A stretch of 64,000 bases of DNA from contig NZ_JAGMUO010000097.1 of assembly GCF_019049325.1 (NCBI RefSeq), forward strand, positions 372,001 to 436,000, read 5' to 3'. Shown piece after piece: positions 43,015-52,282 of the stretch. The DNA is from Streptomyces sp. AC512_CC834. GTDB taxonomy: Bacteria; Actinomycetota; Actinomycetes; Streptomycetales; Streptomycetaceae. Numbering within the stretch: position 1 is the stretch's first letter; each line of letters opens with the position of its first letter. The position numbers and the translations under genes were made by a program. The notes beneath the pieces were generated by a model. It saw only the letters and a list, made by a program, of their open reading frames with translations, was not told the origin of the DNA and ran no database searches.

Positions 43015-44544
43015 TCACTCGTGCACAGGCGAGTCCGGATGGCACGGATTCGTCCCGTGCAGGAGCGGCTGGTCCAGGTCTCCGGCCACCAGGTGGGCCA
43101 GCACGACCTCGTACAGGTCGCCGCCCGCGGCGAGCAGCTCGCGTTCGAGGACGGGCTCCGCGCTGCGGACGTGCTCGCGGACGGTCTGGGCGTGCATCCC
43201 GAGCTGCTGCGCGGCACGCTCGGCGTTGCCGCCGGCGGCGATCCAGGTGCGCAGGGTGCGCCGCAGGTCCCGGCCGCCCGGGTCCAGGCGGCCCAGCAGC
43301 TCGACGGCCCAGGCGCGCAGCGCGGTTGTGGACAGCAGGTCGGTGAGGCGGGCGGCACCGGGCCGCGGGCCGGCTCCGGCCGGGGGTTCGGCGAGGCCGA
43401 TCTGGGCGTTGAGGGCGAGGTGGACGGCGGCCCGGACGGTCAGATCGGCGAAGTCCGTGCGCAGCAGCCCCTCGACCCGGTCCATGCGGGCGCGGACCGT
43501 GTTGCGGCTGACCCCGAGGACCTTCGCGGTGTTGACGGCGGTGAACTCCAGGCCGAGCCGGGTGGTGGCGAGCAGTTCTGCGCGGGTGTGGTGCGACAGG
43601 GTGTCGAGCGGGCTCAGCACGTGGGCCGTCCAGTCGTGCAGCGCCGCCGGGTCCATCAGCCGCTCGGGGCGGGTCCGCTCGGCGTACAGGGCGGCCTTCT
43701 CCGGGCGGAACCGGGCCACGGCCAGGGCGCTGACGGCCTGCCCGTAGGCGGCGGCGGTGCGGGCGAGGGCCTGCCGGGCGCTGCCGCCGACGAACACGCC
43801 GGAGCGGCCGCCGACGAGTGAGCGCAGCTCCTGCCCCGCCGTGTCGCGCGGGGCGAGGACGATCACGTGCCCGTCCATCGCCGGGCACCGCACGACCAGC
43901 GCGCCCTCCCCTGTCGCCGACAGGCACTCCTCGGCGAGGCGGTCCCGTTCGGCGGGGCTGCTCTCCACGACGTAGACGCACGCCGTGTCGGTGTCGAGCA
44001 GGCCCGGCCAGAGACCGGCGGCCACCCGGCGGGCGGAGACGGTGTCCTCCACCATCAGCAGTTGCAGAATGGCCAGGCGCAGGTCGGAGGTGGCCCGCCG
44101 CAGCCGGTGTCCGGCCGCGGTCGACTCGTGGCCGGCCAGCAGCAGCTCCACCACCTGGGCGGCGTGCGTGACGATGTCGGAGACGCGCCGGTCGAAGGGG
44201 CTCTCGCGCATCACCGCGAGGACGGCGGCCGGCGCCGGGTGGGACCGCTCCACGCGCACGAGCCGCAGATGGCGGCCCCGGTCCTCCAGTGCGGCGGAGG
44301 CGATCCGCCCGGAGGTGATGTTGGCGACCAGGCCCTCGTCCAGCGGGGTAGGGGTGCCGGCCAGCAGATGGCCCGCGGCGTCCTGCAAGGAGACGGCGGC
44401 GTGCGCGGTGCCGGCGAGCCAGGCCACGACCCGGTGCAGGTCGCGGCCGGCCGGCCGCAGGTGCTCGAGCAGTTCCTCCGCCCATTCCGCCTGCCCACCG
44501 GCTCCGGATGTCCGCTGCCGTCTCCCGTCGTCTCGGCCCGCCAC
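43015..44544 (-). CDS. PucR family transcriptional regulator with two C-terminal HTH modules
   Basis: GTG 44544 with GGAGAG gives 509 residues. After an N-terminal sensory part (about 20-150) and a degenerate GGDEF-like middle domain comes a PucR-type helix-turn-helix, TAKVLGVSRNTVRARMDRVEGLL (about residue 345). A second one follows, NAERAAQQLGMHAQTVREHVRSAEPVL (about residue 450). Most PucR proteins have a single terminal HTH, so the tandem is unusual. It is divergent from the YrdC/Sua5-like gene, and its targets are unknown. Confidence 0.87.
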   Translation of the reverse strand: MAGRDDGRRQRTSGAGGQAEWAEELLEHLRPAGRDLHRVVAWLAGTAHAAVSLQDAAGHLLAGTPTPLDEGLVANITSGRIASAALEDRGRHLRLVRVERSHPAPAAVLAVMRESPFDRRVSDIVTHAAQVVELLLAGHESTAAGHRLRRATSDLRLAILQLLMVEDTVSARRVAAGLWPGLLDTDTACVYVVESSPAERDRLAEECLSATGEGALVVRCPAMDGHVIVLAPRDTAGQELRSLVGGRSGVFVGGSARQALARTAAAYGQAVSALAVARFRPEKAALYAERTRPERLMDPAALHDWTAHVLSPLDTLSHHTRAELLATTRLGLEFTAVNTAKVLGVSRNTVRARMDRVEGLLRTDFADLTVRAAVHLALNAQIGLAEPPAGAGPRPGAARLTDLLSTTALRAWAVELLGRLDPGGRDLRRTLRTWIAAGGNAERAAQQLGMHAQTVREHVRSAEPVLERELLAAGGDLYEVVLAHLVAGDLDQPLLHGTNPCHPDSPVHE

Positions 44545-44624
44545 GTCGGCTCTCTCCTCGTTCTCGCCTCGACCCCGGCCCAGGTCGGGGACGTTACCCC
44601 ATGCCCCTGTGCGCGCCACCCCTG

Positions 44625-44703
44625 CGACAGGCACGACAGGCACGACAGGCGGGGCAGAGGCCGGGCTGGAACCGGGCAGGGGCCGGGCAGGGGCCGGGCA
44701 GGG
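44625..44703. repeat. Two short tandem repeat blocks between pucR-like and sua5-like genes
   Basis: CGACAGGCA occurs three times in tandem at 44625-44651 (last copy with one change). CCGGGCAGGGG occurs nearly three times at 44672-44703. Both lie in the divergent intergenic region that must hold the promoters of both genes. Confidence 0.75.
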
Positions 44704-44766
44704 ATCGCGCGGGGCCACCGACCGGGCCGGTCGGCCGGGGCGCGCGAACGGGCATAAGCTCGGTGA

Positions 44767-45387
44767 ATGGCGAAGTACTTCGACGTGCACCCCGACAACC
44801 CCCAGCCGCGCAGCATCGGCCAGATCGCCGCCGGCATCCGCTCCGACGCGCTGATCGCGTACCCGACGGATTCCTGCTACGCGCTGGGCTGCCGGCTGGG
44901 CAGCCGCGACGGCATCGACCGCATCCGGTCGATCCGGCAGCTCGACAGCCGGCACCATTTCACGCTGGTCTGCCAGGACTTCGCGCAGCTCGGTCGGTTC
45001 GTCCAGATCGACAACGACGTGTTCCGGGCGATCAAGGCCTCTACCCCCGGCAGTTACACCTTCATCCTTCCGGCGACGAGGGAGGTGCCGCGCATGCTCC
45101 AGCATCCGAAGAAGAAGACCGTGGGTGTGCGCATCCCCGACCACGTCGTCACCCAGGCCCTGCTCGCCGAACTCGGCGAACCGCTGCTGTCCAGCACGCT
45201 GCTGATGCCCGGCGAGGAGGAGCCGATGACCCAGGGCTGGGAGATCAAGGACCGGCTCGACCACGTGCTGGACGCGGTCATCGACTCCGGGGACTGCGGC
45301 ACCGAGCCGACCACGGTCGTCGACTTCTCCGGCGGCGAGGCGGAGATCGTGCGGCGGGGCGCGGGCGACACGACACGGTTCGAGTAG
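44767..45387 (+). CDS. YrdC/Sua5 family protein (threonylcarbamoyl-AMP synthase-like)
   Basis: A 206-residue YrdC-domain protein (ALIAYPTDSCYALGCRLGSRDGIDRIRSIRQLDSRHHFTLVCQDF ... SYTFILPATREVPRM ... TVGVRIPDH). YrdC/Sua5 enzymes make threonylcarbamoyl-AMP for the t6A modification of tRNA. The first lysine of the usual KxR motif is not obvious, and the sequence is closer to the YciO-like branch, so the exact activity is uncertain; a housekeeping copy probably exists elsewhere. Confidence 0.85.
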   Translation: MAKYFDVHPDNPQPRSIGQIAAGIRSDALIAYPTDSCYALGCRLGSRDGIDRIRSIRQLDSRHHFTLVCQDFAQLGRFVQIDNDVFRAIKASTPGSYTFILPATREVPRMLQHPKKKTVGVRIPDHVVTQALLAELGEPLLSSTLLMPGEEEPMTQGWEIKDRLDHVLDAVIDSGDCGTEPTTVVDFSGGEAEIVRRGAGDTTRFE

Positions 45388-45438
45388 CAGAGCGCCCGCG
45401 AGAACCCGACAGACCCGACAGAAAGGCACAGGCCCGCA

Positions 45439-46194
45439 ATGACCGCCGTACAAGCGACCGTCGTCGACATCCCCACCGACGACGGCACCGCCGACGCCTA
45501 CCTGACCCACCCCGACGACGGGCGCCCGCATCCCGCCGTCCTGCTCCACATGGACGCCTTCGGGCTGCGCCCGCGACTGCGGGCGATGGCCGACCGGCTG
45601 GCCGGTGCCGGGTACACCGTCCTGGTGCCGAACGTCTTCTACCGCAGCGGACGGGCACCGGTCGTGGAGCTGCCCGAATTCATCGACCCCAAAGAACGTC
45701 CGGAGATCTTCCAGCGGCTCGGCCCGATCATGCGGTCGCTGACGCCCGACCGGGCGATGCGCGACGCGGGCGCCTACCTTGAATGGCTGGCCCGGGCCCC
45801 GCAGGCGGCCGACGGCCCGGTCGCGGTGACCGGCTACTGCATGGGGGCCGCGCTGGCCCTGCGCACCGCCGGCACCTATCCCGACCGGGTCGCCGCGGTG
45901 GCCGGGTTCCACGGCGGAAACCTGGCGACCGAGGATCCGGACAGTCCGCACCTGGTGGCCGGGCACATCACCGCCGAGGCGTACTTCGCCCACGCGGACC
46001 AGGACCCGGGCATGCCCTCCGAGCAGCAGGAGCGCCTGGCGGCGGCCCTGACGGCGGCCGGTGTCCGGCATCGCTGCGAGGTGTACGCCGGCGCCCACCA
46101 CGGCTACACGCAGGCCGACACCGCGGCGTACGACCCGGAGGCCACCGAGCGGCACTGGACGGCGCTGCTCGACCTCCTGAAGCGGACGTTCTGA
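45439..46194 (+). CDS. Dienelactone hydrolase family protein
   Basis: A 251-residue cytoplasmic alpha/beta hydrolase. The nucleophile is Cys134 in VTGYCMGAAL, as in carboxymethylenebutenolidase. The Asp is in the AYFAHADQDPGM region and the His in YAGAHHGYTQ. Enzymes of the group open dienelactones in aromatic degradation, but many Streptomyces members have unknown substrates and no aromatic pathway adjoins. It starts 51 bases after the YrdC-like gene and may share its transcript. Confidence 0.9.
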   Translation: MTAVQATVVDIPTDDGTADAYLTHPDDGRPHPAVLLHMDAFGLRPRLRAMADRLAGAGYTVLVPNVFYRSGRAPVVELPEFIDPKERPEIFQRLGPIMRSLTPDRAMRDAGAYLEWLARAPQAADGPVAVTGYCMGAALALRTAGTYPDRVAAVAGFHGGNLATEDPDSPHLVAGHITAEAYFAHADQDPGMPSEQQERLAAALTAAGVRHRCEVYAGAHHGYTQADTAAYDPEATERHWTALLDLLKRTF

Positions 46195-46206
46195 CCGCTG
46201 CCGCCC

Positions 46207-46246
46207 CGCGTCGGTCCGCGTCGGTCCGCATCGGTGCGCATCGGTG
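46207..46246. repeat. Four imperfect 10-base tandem repeats
   Basis: Two copies of CGCGTCGGTC are followed by two copies of CGCATCGGTG just after the hydrolase stop. The paired variants suggest a duplication of a unit that had already diverged. Confidence 0.7.
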
Positions 46247-46334
46247 CGACGTCCGCGAAGTGCCCCGGCTGGGGCCGGAGTCGGCGGTCCCGCCCGCGTC
46301 CGGCCCCCGGGCGGGGCGTTGTTACCGTGCCCGG

Positions 46335-47840
46335 GTGTCCAACTCCTCACGCGATACCGCCGAAGGCGCCGGCTGGGGCTCCGCCGAGCGCGGCGCCTAC
46401 CGAGACCTCATGCCGCCGCGCACCGAGAAGCTGTCCTGGCTGAGCCCGAGCACGCTGTGGGCCGCCCGCAACGGCGTACTGGCCTCCTGGTTCTCAGATC
46501 CCACGGGCTCGACCCGCGCACGCTGGGTGGCGCAGCGGGCGGCGGCCGGGGCCCCTGCCGACAAGGTGATCCGGCGGGCGGACCCGGACCGGTTCTCCTT
46601 CCTCGTCATCGGTGACACCGGAGAGGGGGACGACCCCCAGTACGCCGTCGTGCCCGGTCTGCTGAAGGCGGGCCGGGACACCCGGTTCGCCGTCCTCGCC
46701 AGCGACGTCATCTACCCGGTGGGCAGTGCCGACGACTACGGCACGAAGTTCTTCCGCCCCTACCGCGACTACCAGGCGCCCATATACGCGATACCGGGCA
46801 ACCACGACTGGTACGAGGACCTCGGCGGTTTCATGCGCGTCTTCTGCGACGACGCCCCGCCCCTGCCGCCGGAGCCCGCGCCACGCCCCCTCGCCCTGGC
46901 CGCCCGGCTGCGGTCCCTGCTGTGGCACCTGCGGCGCCCGGACGACGGACGGCACCTGGACGAGGCGCGCAAGCTGCGCTCGGCGCCCGCCCAGCGGGCC
47001 GAACAGCCCGGACCGTACTGGGCGGTCGACGCCGGCCCGGTACGGATCATCGGTATCGACACGGGACTGCTGGGCACGGTCGACGCCGAGCAGGGCGCCT
47101 GGCTGCGGGAGGTGTCCGCAGGCCCCCGGCCGAAGATCCTGGTCACCGGCTCGCCCCTGTACGTCGACGGCGAGCACCGTCCGTGCCCCGTCGAGGGCGG
47201 CGGCACGGTCGACGACATCGTGCGCGATCCCGCCCACCACTACGTCGCGGCGATAGGCGGGGACATCCACAACTACCAGCGGTATCCGGTCGACGTGGAC
47301 GGCCGCACCGTCCAGTACGTCGTCGCGGGCGGCGGCGGTGCGTTCATGCACGCCACCCACACCATCCCCCGCGTCTCGGTGGCCGGCGTCACCGAGGACG
47401 ACTTCCGCTCCTATCCGCTGCGCGGCGACTCGCTCGCCTTCTACAGCGCGCTGTACGGGCGCCGGCTGCGGATGCGGCGCTTCTTCACCCTCACGGAGGC
47501 CGAGGCGACGGCCGTGATCGCCGAGCGCCTCGGCATCCGCACCGGCCGCGCCCCGGGCGGCGACGCGCGGGTCACCCGGCGCACCAGGCTGGTCGCCGGG
47601 CTGCTCGGCACGGCACGGCGGCCCGAGCGCCGCAAGCGGTTCCGGCTGCCCGTGCGCAAGATCTACACGCAGTTGTTCTCGCCGGGCTCGGCGACGTACA
47701 GCCCGCCCTTCTTCAAGTGCTTCCTGCGTCTGGACGTGACGCCGGAGGCGGTCCGGCTGCGCTGCTACGCCGCCACCGGCAACCGGGCGCAGGAGCTGGA
47801 CCCGCCGGTCGAGGACGAGGTGACGATCCCGCTGGTCTGA
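46335..47840 (+). CDS. Metallophosphoesterase
   Basis: GTG 46335 gives 501 residues. The calcineurin-like core shows VIGDTGEGDDPQ, the asparagine-histidine motif GNHDWYED, and the later His pair GGDIHNYQRY. Variation at the second acidic position (LASDVIYPVG in place of GDxx) is present. No signal peptide or membrane helix is evident. It probably hydrolyses phosphoesters in the cytoplasm; substrate unknown. It is convergent with the dioxygenase gene. Confidence 0.87.
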   Translation: MSNSSRDTAEGAGWGSAERGAYRDLMPPRTEKLSWLSPSTLWAARNGVLASWFSDPTGSTRARWVAQRAAAGAPADKVIRRADPDRFSFLVIGDTGEGDDPQYAVVPGLLKAGRDTRFAVLASDVIYPVGSADDYGTKFFRPYRDYQAPIYAIPGNHDWYEDLGGFMRVFCDDAPPLPPEPAPRPLALAARLRSLLWHLRRPDDGRHLDEARKLRSAPAQRAEQPGPYWAVDAGPVRIIGIDTGLLGTVDAEQGAWLREVSAGPRPKILVTGSPLYVDGEHRPCPVEGGGTVDDIVRDPAHHYVAAIGGDIHNYQRYPVDVDGRTVQYVVAGGGGAFMHATHTIPRVSVAGVTEDDFRSYPLRGDSLAFYSALYGRRLRMRRFFTLTEAEATAVIAERLGIRTGRAPGGDARVTRRTRLVAGLLGTARRPERRKRFRLPVRKIYTQLFSPGSATYSPPFFKCFLRLDVTPEAVRLRCYAATGNRAQELDPPVEDEVTIPLV

Positions 47841-47864
47841 CGCGGGTTCCCGGGCACCGCCCCG

Positions 47865-48869
47865 TCACCAGCGGCCGGGTTCGCTGCCGGCGAGCGCCTC
47901 GGACGGGGTGCCGTCGACGCCTGCCGGTACGTCGCCGGCGAGCATCACCCGGTGCATGGTGCGGGGGTGGCCGAGGTGGGTGTTGTCGCTCGGCGCAAGG
48001 TGGATGGTGGCCCGGTTGTCCCAGAAGGCGACGCTGCCCGGCTGCCAGCGGAAGCGGACCGTGTACTCGGGACGGGTGGCCTGCTCGAGCAGCAGTTCCA
48101 GGATCGCCGCGCTCTCCGGGCGGGAGAGCCCGGCGATCTGCTCGACGTAGTAGCCGTTGACGTACAGCACCCGCTCCCTGGTCTCCGGGTGCACGCGCAC
48201 CAGCGGGTGCACGGTCGCGGTCTGGTGGTCGAGCAGGTGCCGCACGTAGGCGTCGTCGCCGGGCCGGGGCTGGTAGCCGACGCCGAGGCGGTGCTCGGCG
48301 CGCAGTCCGTCGGCGAACGCGCGCATCGGGGCGGACAGTCCGGCGTAGGCGGCGGCCAGGTTCGCCCAGGTGGTGTCGCCGCCGTACGGCGGTATCGTCT
48401 CGGCGCGCAGGATCGTGGCGGCGGGCGGGTCGACGCGGGCGCCGTGGTCGCAGTGCCAGCCGCGCAGCAGCGTGTGGCGGCGGCGCCGCAGCCACTCGTC
48501 GTGCTCCATCCCGAACCGCCCGCCCAGCTCCAGCCGGTCGGCGGTCGTCTCGATCTCCGGGAAGTCCGCCGGGGACGCCTTGCCGCGCCGGGGCAGGACG
48601 ACCGGTTCGCCGAAGAGGCGGGCGAACGCGACGTGTCCGGCGTGGTCGAGGCGCTGGTCGCGGAAGAACACCACCTTCCAGCGCAGTACCGCCGCCCGGA
48701 CCGCGGCGACCTGCGCCGCGTCGAGGCCGGCCGCCAGATCGACGCCGCCGATCTCGGCACCGATGTGCCCGGCGACGGGTTTCACCTCGACGCCCGCCGC
48801 CTCGGCCGCCGTGCCCTCTGCCGCCGCCGTCGTGCCCGTCGTCCTGTCCGCTGTCCTGTGGGTCGTCAT
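47865..48869 (-). CDS. TauD/TfdA family Fe(II)/2-oxoglutarate-dependent dioxygenase
   Basis: ATG 48869 gives 334 residues; the frame open upstream lacks support. The iron ligands are H139 and D141 (GWHCDHG) and H289 (NRATIHLAPS); an Arg in HPRTMHR can bind 2-oxoglutarate. The order ADFPEIET ... WANLAAAYAGLSAPMRAFADGL is that of taurine or alkylsulfonate dioxygenases. No sulfonate transporter adjoins, so the substrate is undecided. It diverges from an aldo/keto reductase gene. Confidence 0.92.
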   Translation of the reverse strand: MTTHRTADRTTGTTAAAEGTAAEAAGVEVKPVAGHIGAEIGGVDLAAGLDAAQVAAVRAAVLRWKVVFFRDQRLDHAGHVAFARLFGEPVVLPRRGKASPADFPEIETTADRLELGGRFGMEHDEWLRRRRHTLLRGWHCDHGARVDPPAATILRAETIPPYGGDTTWANLAAAYAGLSAPMRAFADGLRAEHRLGVGYQPRPGDDAYVRHLLDHQTATVHPLVRVHPETRERVLYVNGYYVEQIAGLSRPESAAILELLLEQATRPEYTVRFRWQPGSVAFWDNRATIHLAPSDNTHLGHPRTMHRVMLAGDVPAGVDGTPSEALAGSEPGRW

Positions 48870-48981
48870 GCCCAGATCGTGGCAGACCTCCTTCCGCGCC
48901 GTCCGGTTGATCACCGCTCCCGGTGTGGGCGAGGCTGGACGGGCGGCACCCGGCCGCACACAGTCGAGGGAAGGCCCCACG

Positions 48982-49812
48982 GTGATCAGCATCCCGGCGT
49001 ACACGCTCAACGACGGCACCCCCCTCCCCGCCCTGGGTCTGGGCACCTGGCCGATGCAGGACGACGAGGCCGAACGGGCGGTCCGCGAGGCCCTTCAGAC
49101 GGGGTACCGCCTGATCGACACGGCGACGAACTACCGCAACGAGACCGGCGTCGGCCGCGGCGTGGCCGCCGCGGGTCTGCCCCGCGAGGAGGTCGTCGTG
49201 ACGACCAAGCTGCCCGGCCGGCACCACGGCTACGAGGAGACGCTCGCCTCGTTCGAGGAGTCCCGCGCCCGGCTCGGCCTGGAGTACGTCGACCTGTACC
49301 TGATCCACTGGCCGCTGCCCCGCGTGGACAAGTACGTCGACTCCTGGAAGGCCATGCTCAAGCTGCGCGAGGACGGCCTCGTGCGGTCGGTGGGCGTCTC
49401 CAACTTCACGGCGGAGCACCTCGAGCGGCTGGAGAAGGAGACGGGTGTCCTGCCGTCCGTCAACCAGATCGAGCTGCACCCGCTCTTCCCGCAGGACGAG
49501 CTGCGCGCCTTCCACGAGCGCAAGGGCATCCGCACCGAGAGCTGGAGCCCGCTGGGCCGGGGCAGCGACCTGCTGGACGATCCCGCCGTCGCCGCGGTCG
49601 CCGACGCGCACGGCGTGACGCCCGCACAGGTGGTGCTGCGCTGGCACACCCAGCTCGGCGCGGTGCCGATCCCGAAGTCCGGCGACCCCGCGCGGCAGCG
49701 GGCGAACCTCGACGTCTTCGGCTTCGAACTCGACGCCGGGCAGCTTCGCACGGTGGCGGACCGCGCGCACCGGCGGATCGGCGGCGACCCGGAGGTGCAC
49801 GAGGAGTTCTGA
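48982..49812 (+). CDS. Aldo/keto reductase
   Basis: GTG 48982 follows GAGGGAAGG and gives 276 residues. Family motifs are GLGTWPM, the Asp and Tyr of RLIDTATNYRNE, the Lys of VVTTKLPG, the His of LIHWPLP, and the NADPH-binding IPKSGDPARQRANLDVF. It reduces aldehydes or ketones with NADPH, like 2,5-diketo-D-gluconate reductases. The natural substrate is unknown. The gene stands alone. Confidence 0.93.
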   Translation: MISIPAYTLNDGTPLPALGLGTWPMQDDEAERAVREALQTGYRLIDTATNYRNETGVGRGVAAAGLPREEVVVTTKLPGRHHGYEETLASFEESRARLGLEYVDLYLIHWPLPRVDKYVDSWKAMLKLREDGLVRSVGVSNFTAEHLERLEKETGVLPSVNQIELHPLFPQDELRAFHERKGIRTESWSPLGRGSDLLDDPAVAAVADAHGVTPAQVVLRWHTQLGAVPIPKSGDPARQRANLDVFGFELDAGQLRTVADRAHRRIGGDPEVHEEF

Positions 49813-49875
49813 GGTTCCGAGGAGGTCGTCGGCTGATCGTGTGGCCGGATCGTGAGGGCGGCCGGCGGCGGCGGT

Positions 49876-52257
49876 TCACTCGGCGGGCAGCGGCTGTTCG
49901 GCCCAGATGGCCTTGCCGCTCCCCGTCTGCCGGCTGCCCCAGCGCTGGGTGAGCTGGGCGACCAGGAGCAGGCCCCGGCCGCCCTCGTCGTAGGCGTGGG
50001 CGCGGCGCAGGTGCGGTGAGGTGGAGCTGGAGTCGGAGACCTCGCAGATGAGGGTGCTGTCGCGGATGAGGCGGAGCTGGATGGGCGGCTCGCCGTACCG
50101 GATCGCGTTGGTGACCAGCTCGCTGACGACGAGTTCGGTGACGAACGCCGTCTCGTCCAGGCCCCACCGGGTCAGTTGCTCGGAGACGGACCGCCGGGTG
50201 GCGGCCACGTGCGCCGGGTCGGGCAGGACGTCCCAGGTGCGTATCTGGTCCGTGCCCAGCGCCCGGGTACGGGCCAGCAGCAGCGCCACGTCGTCGCTGG
50301 GCTCCTCCGGCATCACGGCCTTGAGCACGGTGTCGCACAGGGCGTCGAGCGAGTTCGCGGGTGCGGTGAGCGCGAGGCACAGTTCCGCGGTGGCGTGGTC
50401 GACGTCGCGGTCGCGGTCCTCGACCAGGCCGTCGGTGTAGAGGGCGACGACGGTGCCCTCGGGCAGTTCCACCTCGGTCGCCTCGAAGGGCAGTCCGCCG
50501 ACGCCGAGCAGCGGCCCGGTGTTCATGCGGACGAGCCGGGTGGTGCCGTCGGGCAGCAGAAGGGCGGGGGCGGGGTGGCCGGCGGCCGCCAGGGTCAGCC
50601 GGCGCGACACCGGATCGTAGACGGCGTAGAGGCAGGTGGCGCCCAGTTCCGCGACCTCGCCGTCGTCGCCGGCCGCGAGGTGGGTGACGAGGTCGTCGAG
50701 GTGGGTGAGGAGTTCGTCGGGGGGCAGATCGACGTCGGCGAGGGTGCGGACGGCCGTGCACAGGCGGCCCATGGTGGCCGTGGAGCGGATGCCGTGGCCC
50801 ACGACGTCGCCGACGACGAGGCCCACGCGGGTGCCGGAGAGCGGGATCACGTCGAACCAGTCGCCGCCGATGCCCGCCGCCGAGGCGGAGGGCAGGTAGC
50901 GGTGGGCCACCTCGACCGCGGCCTGCCCGGGCAGTTCCTTGGGCAGCAGGCTGCGCTGGATCGCCAGGGCGGTGGAGCGCTCGCGGGCGAAGCGGCGGGC
51001 ATTGTCGACGGAGACGGCGGCCCGGCCGACCAGTTCCTCGGCCAGTACGGCGTCCTCGGCGGCGTACGGCTCCCGGGGCGCGGTCCGGGCGGCCAGCGCG
51101 ACGCCCAGTGTGGTGCCGCGGGCCCGCAGGGGCACGGCCAGGGCCGAGCAGACCGCCTCACGGAACGGGCGGTTGTGCGGGGCCAGTTCCGCGCGCTCCC
51201 GCATCCAGCGGTCGAAATCCGGATCGCCGGGGCCGCTCAGTACGACGCGGCCCTCGCGCAGCGCCCGCGCGGGCGGAGCGTAGGGCGGATAGACCTCGTT
51301 CCCGCCGAGGTGCACGGCGGGGGTGGGGAAGTCCTCGGTGGCGGCGGCGTGGGCCACCCGGCGCAGTTCGCCGTCCCCGCACGGCGCCGCGTGCGGTTCG
51401 TCGGTGCCGAGGACCCAGTCGAGCAGGTCGACGCTGGCGAAGCCGGCGAACCGCGGCACGAGCAGCCCGACCAGTTCCTCGGCGGTGCGCACGACGTCCA
51501 GGGTGCTGCCGACCTCGCCGGCCGCGTTCATCAGGGCCAGTCGCTCCCGTGCCCGGTGCTGTTCGGTGCTCTCGAGCGCGGCCATGGCGACGGCGGTGAG
51601 CGTGCCGGAGGCGTCGTGGACCGGCCAGATCTCGACGGTCCAGGCGTGCAACCGGACACCGGCGGGCGCGGGCCCGAAGCTCTCGTACTGGACGGGGCGT
51701 CCCCGGTCGGCGGCGACACGCAGGTGGTGCAGGAAGGTCTCCTGGTCGCCTTCGAAGCTCGCCAGGGTGTCGGGCAGGCTGTGGCCGATCAGTTCCTCCG
51801 CGGATCTGCCCATCATCCGGCACGTGGTGTCGTTGACGTGCACGAAGCGCAGATCGGGGTCGAGGACGGACATCGACAGGGAGGCCTGCCGGACGGCGTC
51901 GTCGATCAGGCCGGGTTCCGGGGCGCCGGAGGTGCCGGGGGCGCCAGGGTCGCCGGTGGTCACCGCGTAGCCGTCCGGTTCGCCGTCGGCGTCCAGCAGC
52001 GGACAGATCCGCAGGCGCAGGGGCACGGAGTGTCCGTCCCGGTGCCGGATCACGGCGGTGCCCGACAGGGTGTCCGGCGGCGCGTCCCGCGCGAGCAGGC
52101 TCCGCGCGGGACGGCCCACGACCTCTCCGGCCGCGTATCCGGTGATCCGCCGCGCGCCGTCGCTCCACCCCGTCACCGTTCCGCGGGCGTCGACGATCAT
52201 CGCGGCGGAGGAATACTCCATGTCGTCCAGGATCGTCCCGGGACGATGCGGTATCAA
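49876..52257 (-). CDS. PAS-PAS-GAF-SpoIIE phosphatase-HATPase signalling protein
   Basis: A 793-residue cytoplasmic protein. Two PAS domains (about 12-110 and 115-245), a GAF domain (about 250-425), a PP2C/SpoIIE phosphatase (GIGGDWFDVIPL, GDVVGHGI, YTDGLVEDRD; about 440-655) and an RsbW-type HATPase domain (SELVTNAIRYGEPP ... DEGGRGLLLVAQLTQRWG) follow in order. Both a phosphatase and an anti-sigma-kinase-like domain in one chain imply a self-contained partner-switching module that senses internal signals. An ATG 12 codons in is an alternative start. Confidence 0.93.
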   Translation of the reverse strand: MIPHRPGTILDDMEYSSAAMIVDARGTVTGWSDGARRITGYAAGEVVGRPARSLLARDAPPDTLSGTAVIRHRDGHSVPLRLRICPLLDADGEPDGYAVTTGDPGAPGTSGAPEPGLIDDAVRQASLSMSVLDPDLRFVHVNDTTCRMMGRSAEELIGHSLPDTLASFEGDQETFLHHLRVAADRGRPVQYESFGPAPAGVRLHAWTVEIWPVHDASGTLTAVAMAALESTEQHRARERLALMNAAGEVGSTLDVVRTAEELVGLLVPRFAGFASVDLLDWVLGTDEPHAAPCGDGELRRVAHAAATEDFPTPAVHLGGNEVYPPYAPPARALREGRVVLSGPGDPDFDRWMRERAELAPHNRPFREAVCSALAVPLRARGTTLGVALAARTAPREPYAAEDAVLAEELVGRAAVSVDNARRFARERSTALAIQRSLLPKELPGQAAVEVAHRYLPSASAAGIGGDWFDVIPLSGTRVGLVVGDVVGHGIRSTATMGRLCTAVRTLADVDLPPDELLTHLDDLVTHLAAGDDGEVAELGATCLYAVYDPVSRRLTLAAAGHPAPALLLPDGTTRLVRMNTGPLLGVGGLPFEATEVELPEGTVVALYTDGLVEDRDRDVDHATAELCLALTAPANSLDALCDTVLKAVMPEEPSDDVALLLARTRALGTDQIRTWDVLPDPAHVAATRRSVSEQLTRWGLDETAFVTELVVSELVTNAIRYGEPPIQLRLIRDSTLICEVSDSSSTSPHLRRAHAYDEGGRGLLLVAQLTQRWGSRQTGSGKAIWAEQPLPAE

Positions 52258-52282
52258 CCGGGACGGAGCGCGGGTGGTCCCG

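Noticed and set aside
44625..44703. Repeat blocks considered as a CRISPR array
   Set aside because: Units are 9 and 11 bases in direct tandem with no spacers, and no cas genes are present.
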